DNA from: Enoplolaimus lenunculus
Taxonomy: Eukaryota; Nematoda; Enoplea; Enoplida; Thoracostomopsidae
Length of the DNA stretch: 64,000 nucleotides
Assembly: GCA_030248215.1 (NCBI GenBank)
Contig: JASANG010003616.1
Coordinates: forward strand, 1-64,000
Direction of reading: 5' to 3'
Below the pieces are notes generated by a model. The model saw nothing but the letters and a program-made list of their open reading frames with translations, did not search any database and was not told the DNA's origin. A program made the translations under genes and the position numbers. Below are positions 45,786 through 57,436 of the stretch, one piece after another. How positions within the stretch are numbered: the stretch's first letter is position 1; the number at the start of each line of letters is the position of its first letter.

Positions 45786-47373
45786 ATTTTTTGAAATAGT
45801 GGATGACAGCGATCAGTTACAGATATGCCCTTTGGTGATACGAGGGGCACAATTATTAAAAGCATTAAGAAGTTCGAAAACTAACGGCATTGTATGTTGG
45901 TATTGCGCATTCTATTAATCTCGATCAGAGCACAATTTTTAGGCACAAATATATCAGAAACGATTAGTAGCTTTTGGGTGCATTTAGCAATATGATGTAT
46001 ATGTATTCAGAGTTACTGTCTTTCGATTAATTTATATAGTTGTGAAAGCGTTGTGTTTAAAGAGTTATTTTATGTTGCAGAACTCATTAAATGAAGACCA
46101 GGTTCGCTGTTTGCTTGAAAGTCTGAAGTATCGGTTGCCACTGAGGTATGGATAAAATCGGATAGTTTTCTTAATGCGGCAAAAAATTTGCACAATTTAA
46201 AAGAAGTTCAAGTGTGTTGTGGCAAATGTTTGAAACATTTGTGAAGTTATGCAGCTATTTTGTTCTGTTTGAGTTGAAGCTTAGGATAATTATATATGAT
46301 AATGTGTGTATGTATGCAATATATAATACATATATAAAACTTATTTGTGTTTTTCTACGTAATATTTGCGGCTTTCGTTTGCGTTATATTGCAAAGTATA
46401 AATTTCAATTTATTTACACATTTTGCCTGGTATTTGTGTCTTGTTTCGAGTATTTTTAGTTTGCCTGATCGTAGTTCATTACACAGCCGAAAGCATTATA
46501 CCGAAGCGACAACGAAAGCTATTGCTGCTTTAGCAGCATTTTGGGGTTTCGAAGGTATGCAAGCGGACGTTGTGTGGTGTTTTGATTCATATTTGGGAAT
46601 TCTTTTATTTCTTTTTTGAAGGTGAGGATAGCTATGCTATCTTTATATAATTGGAAAACTAATAGCTAAACTTATTTTCTGTTTGAAATCATTTTTTAAC
46701 TTGGACTAGCAAGGAACTGTGTGCAGCAGATCTATTTAGTTGTTTTAGAATCAGATTATTGTACGATCAATGTTATTCAAGACATTGTCATCGATTATAT
46801 CAAAACTATTGGTGCTAAATTACAGCTGCTGAAAGAACGGCAAATGATGCTACACTGCGAAGCGCCAGCACAGGTGCGACTTTAAGTTTCATTGCTATGG
46901 AAATTATTTCGAATATGTTGTGTTTGTACATCGTATTAGGCTTGCGTAAGTAGTCAACGTCACTTTTGTATACCTACAATTAAACATTTTCCACCGGCGC
47001 GTTGGTGGAAGTCGAAAAACAGAGAAATCTGTATAGTTTGTCAGAGCGTTTAGGTATCTGTGAAAGAAAACGTTCTTTTTTCAAAATTGAGTAGTTGAGC
47101 TGAATATACAGACCGAATATTTACTTAGCGGCAGGAACAAATTTTGGAGTAGTTCGCGCTGTAGTAAAAAATGAACACGACAAATGCCTTACGTTCATGT
47201 AGCTTTTTCAGGATTTACTGGAATATGCAATGGCGGAGTTACATCTCGGGTCATGTGCTAATTTACAGGCAGCACACAAGACACGATTTGTCGATCGGTA
47301 TTTTTCACGAGTACAATTATTCAAACGGCTCGTTGTATCGCAGCAAACTCTGAAGACAACGCATAAATTATGA
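45786..47373 (+). CDS. SUPT7L: SUPT7L (STAF65-gamma) SAGA-complex subunit, N-terminus missing
   Basis: Nuclear scaffold subunit of the SAGA coactivator with a bromodomain-associated histone fold that pairs with another SAGA/TFIID subunit. Exons: 45786-45891, 46081-46145, 46460-46554, 46749-46873 and 47212-47373. Reading: FFEIVDDSDQLQICPLVIRG, then NSLNEDQVRCLLESLKYRLP, then the histone fold KHYTEATTKAIAALAAFWGF with INVIQDIVIDYIKTIGAKLQ, then DLLEYAMAELHLGSCANLQ. The last block matches D.(M/L)E...E...GS...LQ of vertebrate SUPT7L, which decides the identity. Exon 4 could instead start at 46710 in the same frame. The predicted C-terminus is much shorter than the long tail of the human protein, so a further exon may be missed. 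The initiator exon upstream of 45786 was not found. Confidence 0.8.
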
Positions 47374-47374
47374 A

Positions 47375-48080
47375 CGTTATTTTGGTTGTCAGTATCTTAG
47401 ACTCAGTGTAGAAGACATTTTAATTCTACGTAATACACTGTAGAAAAGCGATTGTCAAATGTGCTTTTGAATTGGTGTATGAGCGATAAACAAATTCGGT
47501 TAACCTTAACTGGTATGTTTTTGTGCCAAGAAGCATTCGCCAAACATTGGAAATTTTATGCCTTGAGAATGGTTGTCTTCTGTGTCATTTTTGGGCACTT
47601 TTTCCTTGCCTTACGACAGTAACTGCGTATATAAACATACTGCGGCGAGGTTTACTACTGCCTTTATAAAAGGTTAACGTTCGTGATTCGTAATGCCAAT
47701 TTACGTTGACGGAGTAAATTATTTCAGTAGTTCATTTGTTTATGAGCGGATTTGTCTGAACGGTCTTCTTCGGAAACAAAAGTGATAATATGTGCAGTTG
47801 TACGAAGGATTTTCTCAAGACTCGTAACGTAACAGCAATCTGAGTTTGTATTCAGAAGTCAGCAGTCGAACAGTGTTTGCGTGAAGTTTCTGCCATATAT
47901 ATATATGACGCGATTTTGAAAAGACTGACGAGAATAACAAAGTAGGAATATCTGGTTTGAAGTGCATGACTATACAATTAAATACATCGAATTTAATTGA
48001 ATTAATGTGTCCGAATATATATACCTTTTGATTAATTTCGCGTTATACTAATTTTATCCGCACCAAACGCGGCATACAAT
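47375..48080. other. Space between convergent SUPT7L and MARVEL genes
   Basis: AT-rich, with AT dinucleotide runs at 47897; no element recognised. Confidence 0.3.
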
Positions 48081-48085
48081 GTTTA

Positions 48086-51000
48086 TTAATATGCTTGTAG
48101 CGGTGTGGTCTCGTCTGGCTCGGGGGATATGTCAAGTCTTGCATAAGAAATATCGGAATTGTATTTTGTAAGTTGCTCTTGACTAGGCTGTCGATTGCTG
48201 TTTGGTGATTGATGAATTGCAACAGACGTAGCAGATCTTGCGTTCTGGTTTTCACAAATGACGTTGTACAGCATTACTGCGACCAGTAACGCGTCGAGAA
48301 AGCAAAAGAACTAAAAAATGGCTATCAGTAAAATCATTTCTGTTGGATAGGGAATGTCTAGAGCGTATATGCATACGTTTGTCGAAATTGAAATAAAAAA
48401 TAATCATAAGATACGAACGGAGTCTCCAATCTACAACTGCTACAGTGATCCTTATATGCGGTTCACAATAAGTTAACACTTTCTTACTCTAAATAGCAAT
48501 CCGAACAAGAGTGTGACCTGGATTCTAGTTCGACATAGTATAAACGTTTACACCGCGTAGCTTTGCTTTGTTGTCTTTTTATTTGGACCATGTTACTTTA
48601 AGGGGCGTCCAGGTTTCTGGTGGGTCTATAAAAAAGTAGGTTTAGATTCTAGCTTATATTTTTTGCTTAGGCTTAGGAACACATTTTGGCAACGCCGCAA
48701 GAAAACAAGAAAACACGTAAATATTGGCTAATGTTACTTTTATGTCCGTAACTCCAAATATAAAAGCATATTACTAAGCTTAAAAGCAAAAAAAAGTGGT
48801 AATCCTTATCCAAGTCTAAAGCAAAATGCAAAAAAATAGTCAGAAATCTAATCCAACTCTATTGCAGTCGTGCAGAAAAAAGCGAGACGGTCCCAAAAAT
48901 CACAGTTGCCAAAATTGTGATCTTTTCCCTTTTTCTTACATGAACTATCTTCTATCTCGGAAAATATAATTGCAAGCCAGCGTTCGAATCGCAGCGTCTC
49001 GGGTGGGAAGCGTTTACTAAACACCACTGAGCTATACGAGCTTGGTGTTCCAGCCCGAAAGGGGTTGTAACGTCTTGTGGAAATTTTATGCTGCGCATAA
49101 AGCGTAGTACTAATTGTTTAGCACCGCGTATTAGGTAAGCAAAAAATTTTCTGAGGGGAAATTGTTCATCAATAAACTCACCGCATTTGATGCGTACAGT
49201 GAATAAGAGCTGTCAACGTTTCGATATTCACGAGCGTAAACGGATGCAGTAACTCCGCCTACCAAATAACAAACGATAAACGCTATTCGACGCGAACATT
49301 TCTAAAAACTTTAAACTTTATTTGTTCAGAGTAAATATTAAGCTCACTCATCCTGGTTGTGGTCCATGTAAAGTACTGTAGTGACCCGAATAAGACCGGG
49401 GTCCCCATTTTGAGTCCAAAACAAAAGGAGTCCGTATTCCAATAAGAGTCTGTGTGCGGTAGAGTCCGTAAACTCTAATTAGGTACCGGATATATATCAG
49501 TAACGAAGGGTGGCGGAGCGTGGGTTAGAAATAAATAACCGTCCCTAACCGAATAACAGGGGGTACCCTCTGGGGACGCCAAATAAATATCAGTCCCCCT
49601 TTTTATTCGAGTCATTACAGTATATGGGTTTGTCACTGGGAGACATTGGGTGTTGGATAATGGGAAGCTTAGGCGTAGATTTATGCTTATATATCATTAG
49701 GCTTGTGTTTAGCATTAGGCTTAGAGTCGTGCTTAGTGGGCAGAACCGTATTCTCTGCATGGATCTTGAATATTATATAATACCTATAATTTCAACTACT
49801 CTGATTTCGAAGCGTCCCCAGGTTGGATAGACATTTATGTGTTTACTGCTATTTATGGACATAAATTATAAACTAAATACTATATTTATTAAAAGAGTTT
49901 TCAATCAATTCACTGTTATCAATTACAAAAAGTATTGTTTTATATTGCGGATTTTGTCAGAGTGTAACCAAATATCTGCTTCTGGTAAAAATCGGCGTCC
50001 GGTTCCGTATTCCGTTATAGAAATAACGGAAATACTGTTATTTTTATGTTCAAAATTACTTATAAATCACATGCACTTGTATGTCTCGCAATTTGTCATG
50101 CAGATAAGCTGCAATTGTTTGAAACGGAATATAAATATGAAATTCATCCAAAATCTTAAAAATTTCGATAATTCCGCCACTTTTTCTTTCCAATTTTTGG
50201 AAAACCGGTGTGTATATATGCGCTTTTCATTTGTGTTGGCATCAAATGTTGACACTTAATGAATTTTAGTCACTTAATTTTTCCGAACGTCATTTTTTCA
50301 ATGGACAAATCATAAACTGATCCGTTTTTTCCGGGAAAACAGAAACCCCCGTTTTTTGGTCGAATCAATTTTTCGGAATAACACCAACCCTGTATACGAT
50401 GATACCAGTTTCAGAAGACACAAATTCTAACCGTAACAGTGATATGCAATTCTACGCATTTCCGTTATTTTTAACTGAGTCAAATTCGACTCCACCAGGA
50501 GTCAATCGTGCGACGAAAAGCCTATTTTGGAAAGAGTCAATTTGATGCACCATTTTTTGTCGTGTACTTTTACAAAATTTAAATAAAAGTAAAATTAGGA
50601 TATGCAAGTTTAATTCTTATCTTTTAAAGTTAAAATATTTCGCACACCAAAAAGAGCGAAAAATTGCGATGAAAAATTTAAATAGCGGATTCGATATTGA
50701 CACCGGATAGCAAAAAAATACCGAATTTTCCTACCGGAACCGCAATTCCGGCTGCACTATCCTTACCGCAATCATCCATGCCATTTTCTGCAGCGTAGTT
50801 TCAGAAATGCAATGTAGTACTCGGCAAAAATACACTATAACGTTCGATGATATGTGCAGTGATGTGAGTACAATAATGAAGTACTTATGTGCGTTTTGAT
50901 GGGTGCTGAATAGTGCTGATATCAGAACCAGCGAACTAATCACCTGAAACAATCGACTTGTATATCATGGAGATAAAATTTTACTTGACACACGGTTTCG

Positions 51001-52227
51001 CGGATAAGAAAATTTGACGTGGAAATAAAATTTGTGCGGTAAAGTGTAACGCGGTGTAAAACAACTTTACCTACTTAAAATTGCGCTATGCTCTCCGCGC
51101 GTCGCCGGACGCCGCCGCGCGCCGCCGGACGCCGCCGCGCGCCGCTGGGCGCCGCTCGCGGTGCTGTAAAATTTTTTATTAATAATTACCGCACGTCGAC
51201 GTACGGCGGCGCGCGCCGGCGTCCGGCTCAGTAAATAAAGTATACCGTAACCCTTACTCTTTGGAGCTACAATTTTTGCTGAAGATTCCGGCAATTTTTC
51301 AACTTTTCTACTCAAAAATGTTCCTATTTTTATAACAACTTGTGTCGTTCACTGAGTTTGTGTTAATTCAGGACAATTTTGGTCGAAAATGTTTGCCGCG
51401 ATGCATTGTCTAAAGCAAAGAAATGCTGTTGATCACGGCGCTCAAAAACAACGGTAACAATCAAGTTTAGCGACTAAAATCTCTACCACTGAAATTCGTT
51501 TAACCCTTTCTCACATAAATATTTTCTATTTCCCCTGAGACCTACTTTTATGCTAGGATTCGAACTCCAGTGACTGGAAAGGGAGGCGTATAACGGCACC
51601 ACTCAGCTATAGGAGCTTGACGCTCGAGCCCGAGGGGCGCTCACGTTTTGTGGTGATTTAGTACTATGTATACGTGTTGCAATTGTTAAACACGGTGCGA
51701 TATATACTATTTAACGTATATTCTTTGCGCTGAGTTGCCTATAGGCAACTCAATGTGAGAAGGGGTTAACACTTTAAATTCCAATGAGTTGATTAATTAT
51801 AATTCAGCTAGCGAGTTGGTTATTTCTGAGTTAATATCAGTAAACATTAACTCACTCTCACCTGAGTTGATTCCCAGTCTGAATTGAGTTGACTCTGGGT
51901 GAGTTGATTAATTAAAACTCAGAACGAATTGAATCAACTCAAAATTCTGAGTTCTGACAGTCCTCCTAACTCAGATTGAGTGAGTCAACTCAGTCTGAAT
52001 TAAAATCAACTCACTGAAATTTACCGTGAAAATCATAAAATAGTGTTTTTGCCCAGATTTTGTTTTTGAAAATTTCAAAACCACCCCCTTAGTGTCATTA
52101 GACGACAGCCAGGATTAAAAAACCCTCTATGGAGTGCAAAAACATTTTGTGCCTTATTCGAACTTACCATTTCAAACAGAAGTGCAGTACCATCCAAGCT
52201 GAACGGATATTGGCTATCAAACGCCAT
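48086..52227 (-). CDS. MARVEL-type four-transmembrane protein, four exons
   Basis: Exons 52168-52227, 50767-50943, 49182-49301 and 48086-48310, all phase 0, give 193 residues. The start MAFDSQYPFSLDGTALLFEM leads straight into TM1 (VISSLVLISALF). TM2 is near YFIIVLTSLHISSNVIVYF, TM3 is IAFIVCYLVGGVTASVYA and TM4 is FFCFLDALLVAVMLYNVI. A polar tail has tyrosines in YNSDISYARL and ends TPLQAY. Four helices with a short N-terminus and the TM4 pattern fit the MARVEL domain of the CMTM, MAL and plasmolipin group (vesicle and junction proteins); which member cannot be told. The first ATG of the frame was chosen, 57 bases before the donor. The introns contain Pal-E, I, C, D, G and GC-rich repeats. 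Convergent with SUPT7L (713 bases between stops). Confidence 0.75.
48585..48697 (+). mobile_element. GGCC-C MITE, right part truncated
   Basis: GGACCATGTTACTTTAAGG left end. A worn B/C-type arm follows at 48727-48900 (GTCGTGCAGAAAAAAGCGAG). Confidence 0.7.
48972..49110 (-). mobile_element. Family I fragment (tRNA-like core)
   Basis: - strand reading: box A-like TATAGCTCAGTGGTG and box B-like GCGATTCGAACGC. It sits just downstream of exon 3 of the MARVEL gene. Confidence 0.55.
49376..49620 (+). mobile_element. Family G element inside a GGCC-B remnant
   Basis: Complete ends with TA. GGTCCATGTAAAG (a B terminus) precedes it at 49361, and TTAGGC-type sequence continues after it at 49670-49725. 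Confidence 0.8.
49959..50392. repeat. Family D-like element
   Basis: CAGAGTGTAACCAAATAT at left and AACACCAACCCTG at right; ATAACGGAAATACTG inside as in other D copies. Confidence 0.45.
50474..50564. mobile_element. Pal-E MITE, internally deleted
   Basis: AACTGAGTCAAATTCGACTC to CACCATTTTTTGTCGTG; one outer end lost. Confidence 0.65.
51088..51235. repeat. GC-rich minisatellite, GCCGCCGCGCGCCGCCGGAC type
   Basis: Both arms face each other around AAATTTTTTATTAATAATTA; a short array in the first intron of the MARVEL gene. Confidence 0.75.
51504..51765 (-). mobile_element. Family I element, complete, TTAA on both sides
   Basis: CCCTTTCTCACAT at left, ATGTGAGAAGGGG at right, TTAA at 51500-51503 and 51766-51769. 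On the - strand the core has CTATAGCTGAGTGGT (box A-like) and GGAGTTCGAATCC (box B). TTAA duplication and CCC termini are the hallmark of the piggyBac superfamily. Confidence 0.9.
51770..52027. mobile_element. Pal-F MITE abutting the family I copy
   Basis: Left end CACTTTAAATTCCAATGAG begins right after the TTAA of the neighbouring element. Confidence 0.85.
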
Positions 52228-52398
52228 GACAGTTTTAATCCAAACACAATAATTGATTAGGTTCACTGTGTCCACAATGGATCTGAACCATGTCCAAGAA
52301 AATTAATATTTGGGTTTCAAATACAGCACCGTGGAGAGATTCAGGTTATTGCAAGTTGTCTTAAATACACTGAGCAAACGCTGTCAAGTTCAATTTTA

Positions 52399-52592
52399 CG
52401 CTATAAATTCTAATGAGTTGATTAATCAATTCAGCTAGCGAGTTAGTTATTTCTGAATTAATATAACTAAACATTAACTCATTTGGGAGATGAGTTGATT
52501 CGCACTCTGAGAGTTGACTTGATTTTGGCTGCGTTGATTAATTAACTCAGAACGAGTAGTTGAATTGAATCAGAAATTTGAGTTCTGACACA
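52399..52592. mobile_element. Pal-F MITE, right end lost
   Basis: From ATAAATTCTAATGAGTTGA through AGCTAGCGAGTTAGTTATT to GAATTGAATCAG; it lies upstream of the first coding exon of the MARVEL gene. Confidence 0.75.
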
Positions 52593-52757
52593 TTTTACCA
52601 ATTAATTGCTACCTTTGTTTTCTATAAGTATTAAACTTCTGAGCTTAAGCCTGAGCATCAATGGAAACATTGGCATTTTATCAACGTAAGAAGCATATCT
52701 TACTATCTGCTTGAATCTTATGCGTAGAATTGTTCGCGAAAAAGCGATGTGTAGTCG

Positions 52758-52994
52758 TACATATTCCTAAGCCTAAGCCTAAGCCTAAGCGTAAGCCTAA
52801 ACCTAAGCCTCAGCGTAAAAATGAGCATATTCCTAAGCCTAAACCTCAGCCGAAGCCTAAGCGTAAGAATGAGCATATTCCTAAGCCTAAGTCAAGCCTA
52901 AGCCTAAGCCAAGCAAAAAAATAGTCTAAATCTAAATTTTACCCTTTTCTAGTCTCACAGAAAAACGTTCCGCCCATGATCTTTATATGGGCGA
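52758..52994 (-). mobile_element. GGCC-B MITE, left TIR lost
   Basis: Long CCTAAG core with GTAAGAATGAGCATATTCC spacers, right arm AGTCTCACAGAAAAACGTTC. Confidence 0.8.
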
Positions 52995-53242
52995 ACTTTT
53001 GTATAACTGTTCGCCGCTGTCACGTTTAACGTTAAGGCTTAGGTTTACTTCTAGGCTTTGGAAACGACTTAGGTAGAGGTTTAAGCTTGTTTAAAATTTC
53101 TAAACTTATTGAACCATAGTGGAGGAGAGTTCGTGCGAATTGCCAACCCTGCCGCCGAAGAAGTACCAGATTGAAACCACCGGAATCTTTGCAGATTAGC
53201 TATTAGTATACATTGAGCCAGGTATGCAATAAAACTAATAGC

Positions 53243-53439
53243 GGCCAATGTAAAGCACAGCGGCAGAACAGTATTATAAACGTATTCCTAAGCCTAAGCC
53301 TAAGCCTAAGCGTAAGGATGAGCATATTTCTAAGCCGAAGCCTAACCCTAAGCCAAGCGAAAAAATTCGTCTAAAGTTATAAGCTTACTCTTTTGCAGTC
53401 CCACAGAAAAACGTTCCGCTCCTGATCTTTACATAGTCC
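53243..53439 (-). mobile_element. GGCC-B MITE
   Basis: GGCCAATGTAAAGCACAGCG at left; CTGATCTTTACATAGTCC at right. Confidence 0.85.
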
Positions 53440-53654
53440 GAAGTAGCAAAACGTTTCAAACGGTAAAACAAAATACGTTTTATTTTAAAACTACACATGA
53501 AAATGCTCACGTTTTTGCAACGCAGTTTCGCTTAAACTGCATTATTCAACGCAAGAAATATATTGCATAACCGCATGTTGTTGCGATGAATACTTGCACG
53601 CGTTTAAAAATGATATATTTAAATTTGCAAAGTTTGGGCTTACGCTTTTAGTTT

Positions 53655-54215
53655 AATGTGCCGGACGTCGCCGCACGCCGTTATGCGTTGCTAGCAAAAA
53701 TATAGGCAAATTCTATTTGGTAGCGTGCGACAATTTTTAATAAATAAATTTTATGGCGGCGCGCGGCGGCGTGTGGCGGCGTCCGGTAGGGCGGCAGGGT
53801 GCGACGGCGTCCGGTAGGGCGGCAGGGTGCGACGGCGTCCGGTAGGGCGGCAGGGTGCGACGGCGTCCGGTAGGGCGGCAGGGTGCGACGGCGTCCGGTA
53901 GGGCGGCAGGGTGCGACGGCGTTCGGTAGGGCGGCAGGGTGCGACGGAGTCCGGTAGGGCGGCAGGGTGCGACGGCGTTCGGTAGGGCGGCAGGGTGCGA
54001 CGGAGTCCGGTAGGGCGGCAGGGTGCGACGGCGTCCGGTAGGGCGGCAGGGTGCGACGGCGTCCGGTAGGGCGGCAGGGTGCGACGGCGTTCGGTAGGGC
54101 GGCAGGGTGCGACGGAGTCCGGTAGGGTGGCAGGGTGCGACGGCGTTCGGTAGGGCGGCAGGGTGCGACGGCGTCCGGTAGGGCGGTAGGGTGCGACGGC
54201 GTCCGGTAGAGTGGC
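53655..54215. repeat. 28-bp GC-rich minisatellite
   Basis: From about 53768 roughly 16 units of GTCCGGTAGGGCGGCAGGGT plus GCGACGGC, with GTT/GTC and GGA/GGC variants distributed in a regular pattern (higher-order periodicity). Left flank CACGCCGTTATGCGTTGCTA as at 7190. The 179-residue frame through it is an artefact. Confidence 0.9.
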
Positions 54216-54369
54216 AGGTATTACGAAGTATCATCAAGTTTGGATCATTTTGGTTTAGTTGTCGTGGCTTTTGCACATATGCCTCACATTAATTAAGGTT
54301 CACCTTTTAGGCTTAAGCAACGATTTAGGTTTTAGGTATAGATAAGCATTGTTCTAAACCTAAGGTTAA

Positions 54370-54523
54370 GACTAATGTTACTTTAAGAGGCATAACAGCA
54401 AACTAAGCGTATTCCTAAACCTAAGCCTAAGCCTAAGTCTAAGCAAAAATGCAATCTAGAATCTAAACCTACTCATTTATAGACCCACCAGAAACCTGGA
54501 CGCCTCATAAAGCAACATGGGCC
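54370..54523 (-). mobile_element. GGCC-C MITE
   Basis: CTAATGTTACTTTAAGAGG at left, right end ACGCCTCATAAAGCAACATG. Confidence 0.8.
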
Positions 54524-54606
54524 GAAAATTATATAGCATATAAGTTTAGCTAAAAACTATAAGGAAAGATCCCTACTACGCTCCGTATATATAAATATTA
54601 AAATCT

Positions 54607-54831
54607 TGGCCTGCATTCTCAAATGTGTGTAGCATCAATCACCAGTTGGTTTTAGATTTTGTAACTTGTAAACCAATGAATTCTGACGCTCAAATTTTGG
54701 CACATTTTTCTCGCTTGATTTGCTCTGCTCATGTACCAATTTTGAGTTCAACAACTGCAATAGTTATTGAGTTTGAAAAGCTATTATTAACTGATGATAG
54801 TTGCTATACACATTTGAGATTTTATGGGCCC
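54607..54831. mobile_element. Repeat L, full palindromic copy
   Basis: CATTCTCAAATGTGTGTAGC at left and, inverted, at right (GCTATACACATTTGAGATTT), with CACCAGTTGGT and ACTGATGATAG inside. The two arms pair over most of the length. Confidence 0.75.
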
Positions 54832-55108
54832 TTAGTATGGTTCTAGTAACCTTTAAAATGAAATAATTTGACTTATAAGCATTTATGTTGTATATATATC
54901 AGGCTTGAATTATGTAATTATTTTTATTACGGCAGTGACAAATACATACAATAAAAGTAATAACATTTGTAACAAAAAATATAAACTGGCCAAAGGTTTT
55001 CAGATAGTCTTTTATCAGGTTCATTTTCCAGTATTTCTACCCATGGGTGTCGGCAGGTATGTGCTTTTAGGCTGTGCCGCTGTACTTCTTGAATTTGCAA
55101 AACTGTTA

Positions 55109-55362
55109 CACTGTAAATTCCAACGAGTTGATTAATCAATTCAGCTAGCGAGTTGGTTTTATTTCTGACTTAATATCAGTGAACATTAACTCACTCTTAG
55201 TTGCGTTGATTCTCACTCTAAGTTGAGTTGACTCTAGGTGAGTTGATTAACTAACTCAAAATGAATTGAATCAACTCAAAATTCTGAGTTGTGCTTGTCC
55301 TAACTCAGACTGAGTGATCTAACACATTCTGAGTTAAAATCAACTCACTCGAATTTACTGTG
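55109..55362. mobile_element. Pal-F MITE
   Basis: CACTGTAAATTCCAACGAG at left; TA outside both ends. Confidence 0.9.
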
Positions 55363-55584
55363 TATAGGTACATATATGCATCAAGGAACTAATGAAATTT
55401 GCAACAGCAACTACTTTGCTTAAGATTTTTTCCGCTACACCTCACTTGCGCCGACTAATCCAAAAATGCAGGCGGTGCCCAAATTCACTTTCAAGCCACT
55501 CTAAGCCTATTGGATTAACGATTTACAAACAAGCAAACCTGATGATAAAAACTGCGCTTAATTCAGTTGTTTTTGCTTTCTATA

Positions 55585-55794
55585 CACTGCAAAAAATTTG
55601 CGAGTCAAATTAAATCTTTCCGAAATAGGCTTTTCCTGACTACACAAATTGAGTCAAAATTCGACTCCGCCAGAATCAAATTCGATTCACTGAGTCGAAC
55701 ATTTACTTTGGCGTAGTCAAATTTTACTCAGTTTGGTGTGGTCCCGAAACCGTATTTCGGAGAGATTCAATTTGACTAACCATTTTTTGCAGTG
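55585..55794. mobile_element. Pal-E MITE
   Basis: CACTGCAAAAAATTTGCGAG at left, CATTTTTTGCAGTG at right, TA outside both. Confidence 0.9.
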
Positions 55795-56488
55795 TACGTG
55801 CCTGAATAATAGCTGCGATATACAGCTCAGTGGTGGTTTAACCACTGTGGTTATGGTAAACAGTTGTACAAAAGTTGCCTATTTCATGTCGGAGTACAAA
55901 ATAAAGTATATATAAACAACAGAGCATTTTGTAAAACTGAAATCAGACCACAATTGGTTAAAATCAATTAATCTGTTTAATATTTTGCCTAATTTTTTGC
56001 AAAAAGACCATAATAAAAACTAAAAGTAACCGGCTAATGGGGTTACTATGTAGCAAACTTCGTCGAATGAAAATAGTTTTAAAAATTGATACACTTTATA
56101 AAATAGACTGTAGAAAACAACTACGTAGTAGCTGTGATCAGGAGTGTATAATGACAAAAGTGTGCAACTCTTGGAGTCCTGCATGGTACAAAGTGTACCA
56201 CGAACATTGCGTTTTCGGCTAAACACTCCATGTTGAGAGAGGGTGTCGCTATCACATGATTACCGCTAACTTAAACTAGGGAAGCATGTTTGACGCCGCA
56301 TACATAACGTGCCATAGTTCGCTTCGGTTGTACCCGCTCTAAATATAAGGGGGGCAGGGCAAAAACACAACGCGTACCGGGTACATTCATTTCTACACAG
56401 AATATGGCCAGTTGCACACTCTTGTTTAATAGCGATTATCCACACTTGGTGTGATCAGTTTCGCAGAATTATCTTACATTTTCATTCA

Positions 56489-56553
56489 CTTTTAAACACG
56501 TGGGAAAATTGGGCATGACTTTTAAATACGTGGGAAAATTGGGACATGGGTGA
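56489..56553. repeat. Short tandem duplication
   Basis: ACTTTTAAACACGTGGGAAA is followed about 30 bases on by ACTTTTAAATACGTGGGAAA. Confidence 0.75.
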
Positions 56554-56817
56554 GTTATTAAGGAATTTTGATGGATCATGCTTAATCATTGCTCAGAGGT
56601 ATGCCAATTTACCACTATGCGTTCACAATTCAGGCTCACAGTGACTATATCTAGAGCATTATAAGAGCTTGTCAAATTTAACAGATATGACATTAACGTA
56701 AATCATGGGTAGAGGGTCACACAGGACATGCGTCAACTGCCCATCGGCCACAGTGGGTCAAGATCACACATCGTGATCCATTTCTTGTGCCATAAAACGT
56801 AGTTATACTGTCATCAG

Positions 56818-56982
56818 GTCCGTAGCCAGGTGACACCTTGATAGAGGAGACGAAACGTTTTTCAGAATGGGCATACAAGGGTTTTCGATGACTTACAAGC
56901 AAGGTTGAAATTTTTTTGATTGTGGTCAAAAGTCTACCAAGAGAACTGAGAGCACCCCTGGCCAGTCTTGGCTACGGGCCCC
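56818..56982. mobile_element. Family K MITE
   Basis: GTCCGTAGCCAGGTGACACC at left and CTTGGCTACGGGCC at right; interior ACAAGGGTTTTCGATGACTT is the reverse of the 40540 copy. Confidence 0.75.
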
Positions 56983-57029
56983 GACTGTCATGAACGAAAA
57001 CAAATCGCCCGTGTAACACAAAGCTAATT

Positions 57030-57165
57030 GGCCCATGTTACTTATAAGGCGCGTACAGGTTTTTGGGCTTAGGCTTAGGCTTAGGAACTCATTTTTGCAA
57101 CGCTTAGACTTTAGGCTTAGGAATACGCTTAATCTACTGTAACGCGCCCTAAAGTAACATTGGCC
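57030..57165 (+). mobile_element. GGCC-C MITE
   Basis: Flanks AGCTAATT and AGTTAATT. Confidence 0.9.
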
Positions 57166-57436
57166 AGTTAATTGATATTAAAATAATTACACAAGTTTAT
57201 AACATTGTACCAGCATAACGCGACAAATAATCCATAAATGTGCTTTTGCCATGTAAACAAAGCTTTTTGACGATTGCAGAAGGTTGATTTGAACGGGACC
57301 AGGTTGGTTCGAGGGGTTACACTTATTGAGGCGGCCGAATTCAAAGGGCCATGTTCGCCAACAGAGCCGTCGTTGCTGTTGCCAAAACTGTATTCACGCA
57401 CAGAAGCAACTGAAATTAATAATCGAAGTGTATTAA

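Noticed and set aside
53737-54276. 179-residue Pro-Arg-rich frame on the - strand
   Set aside because: Translation of the 28-bp array; unit variants do not respect codons.
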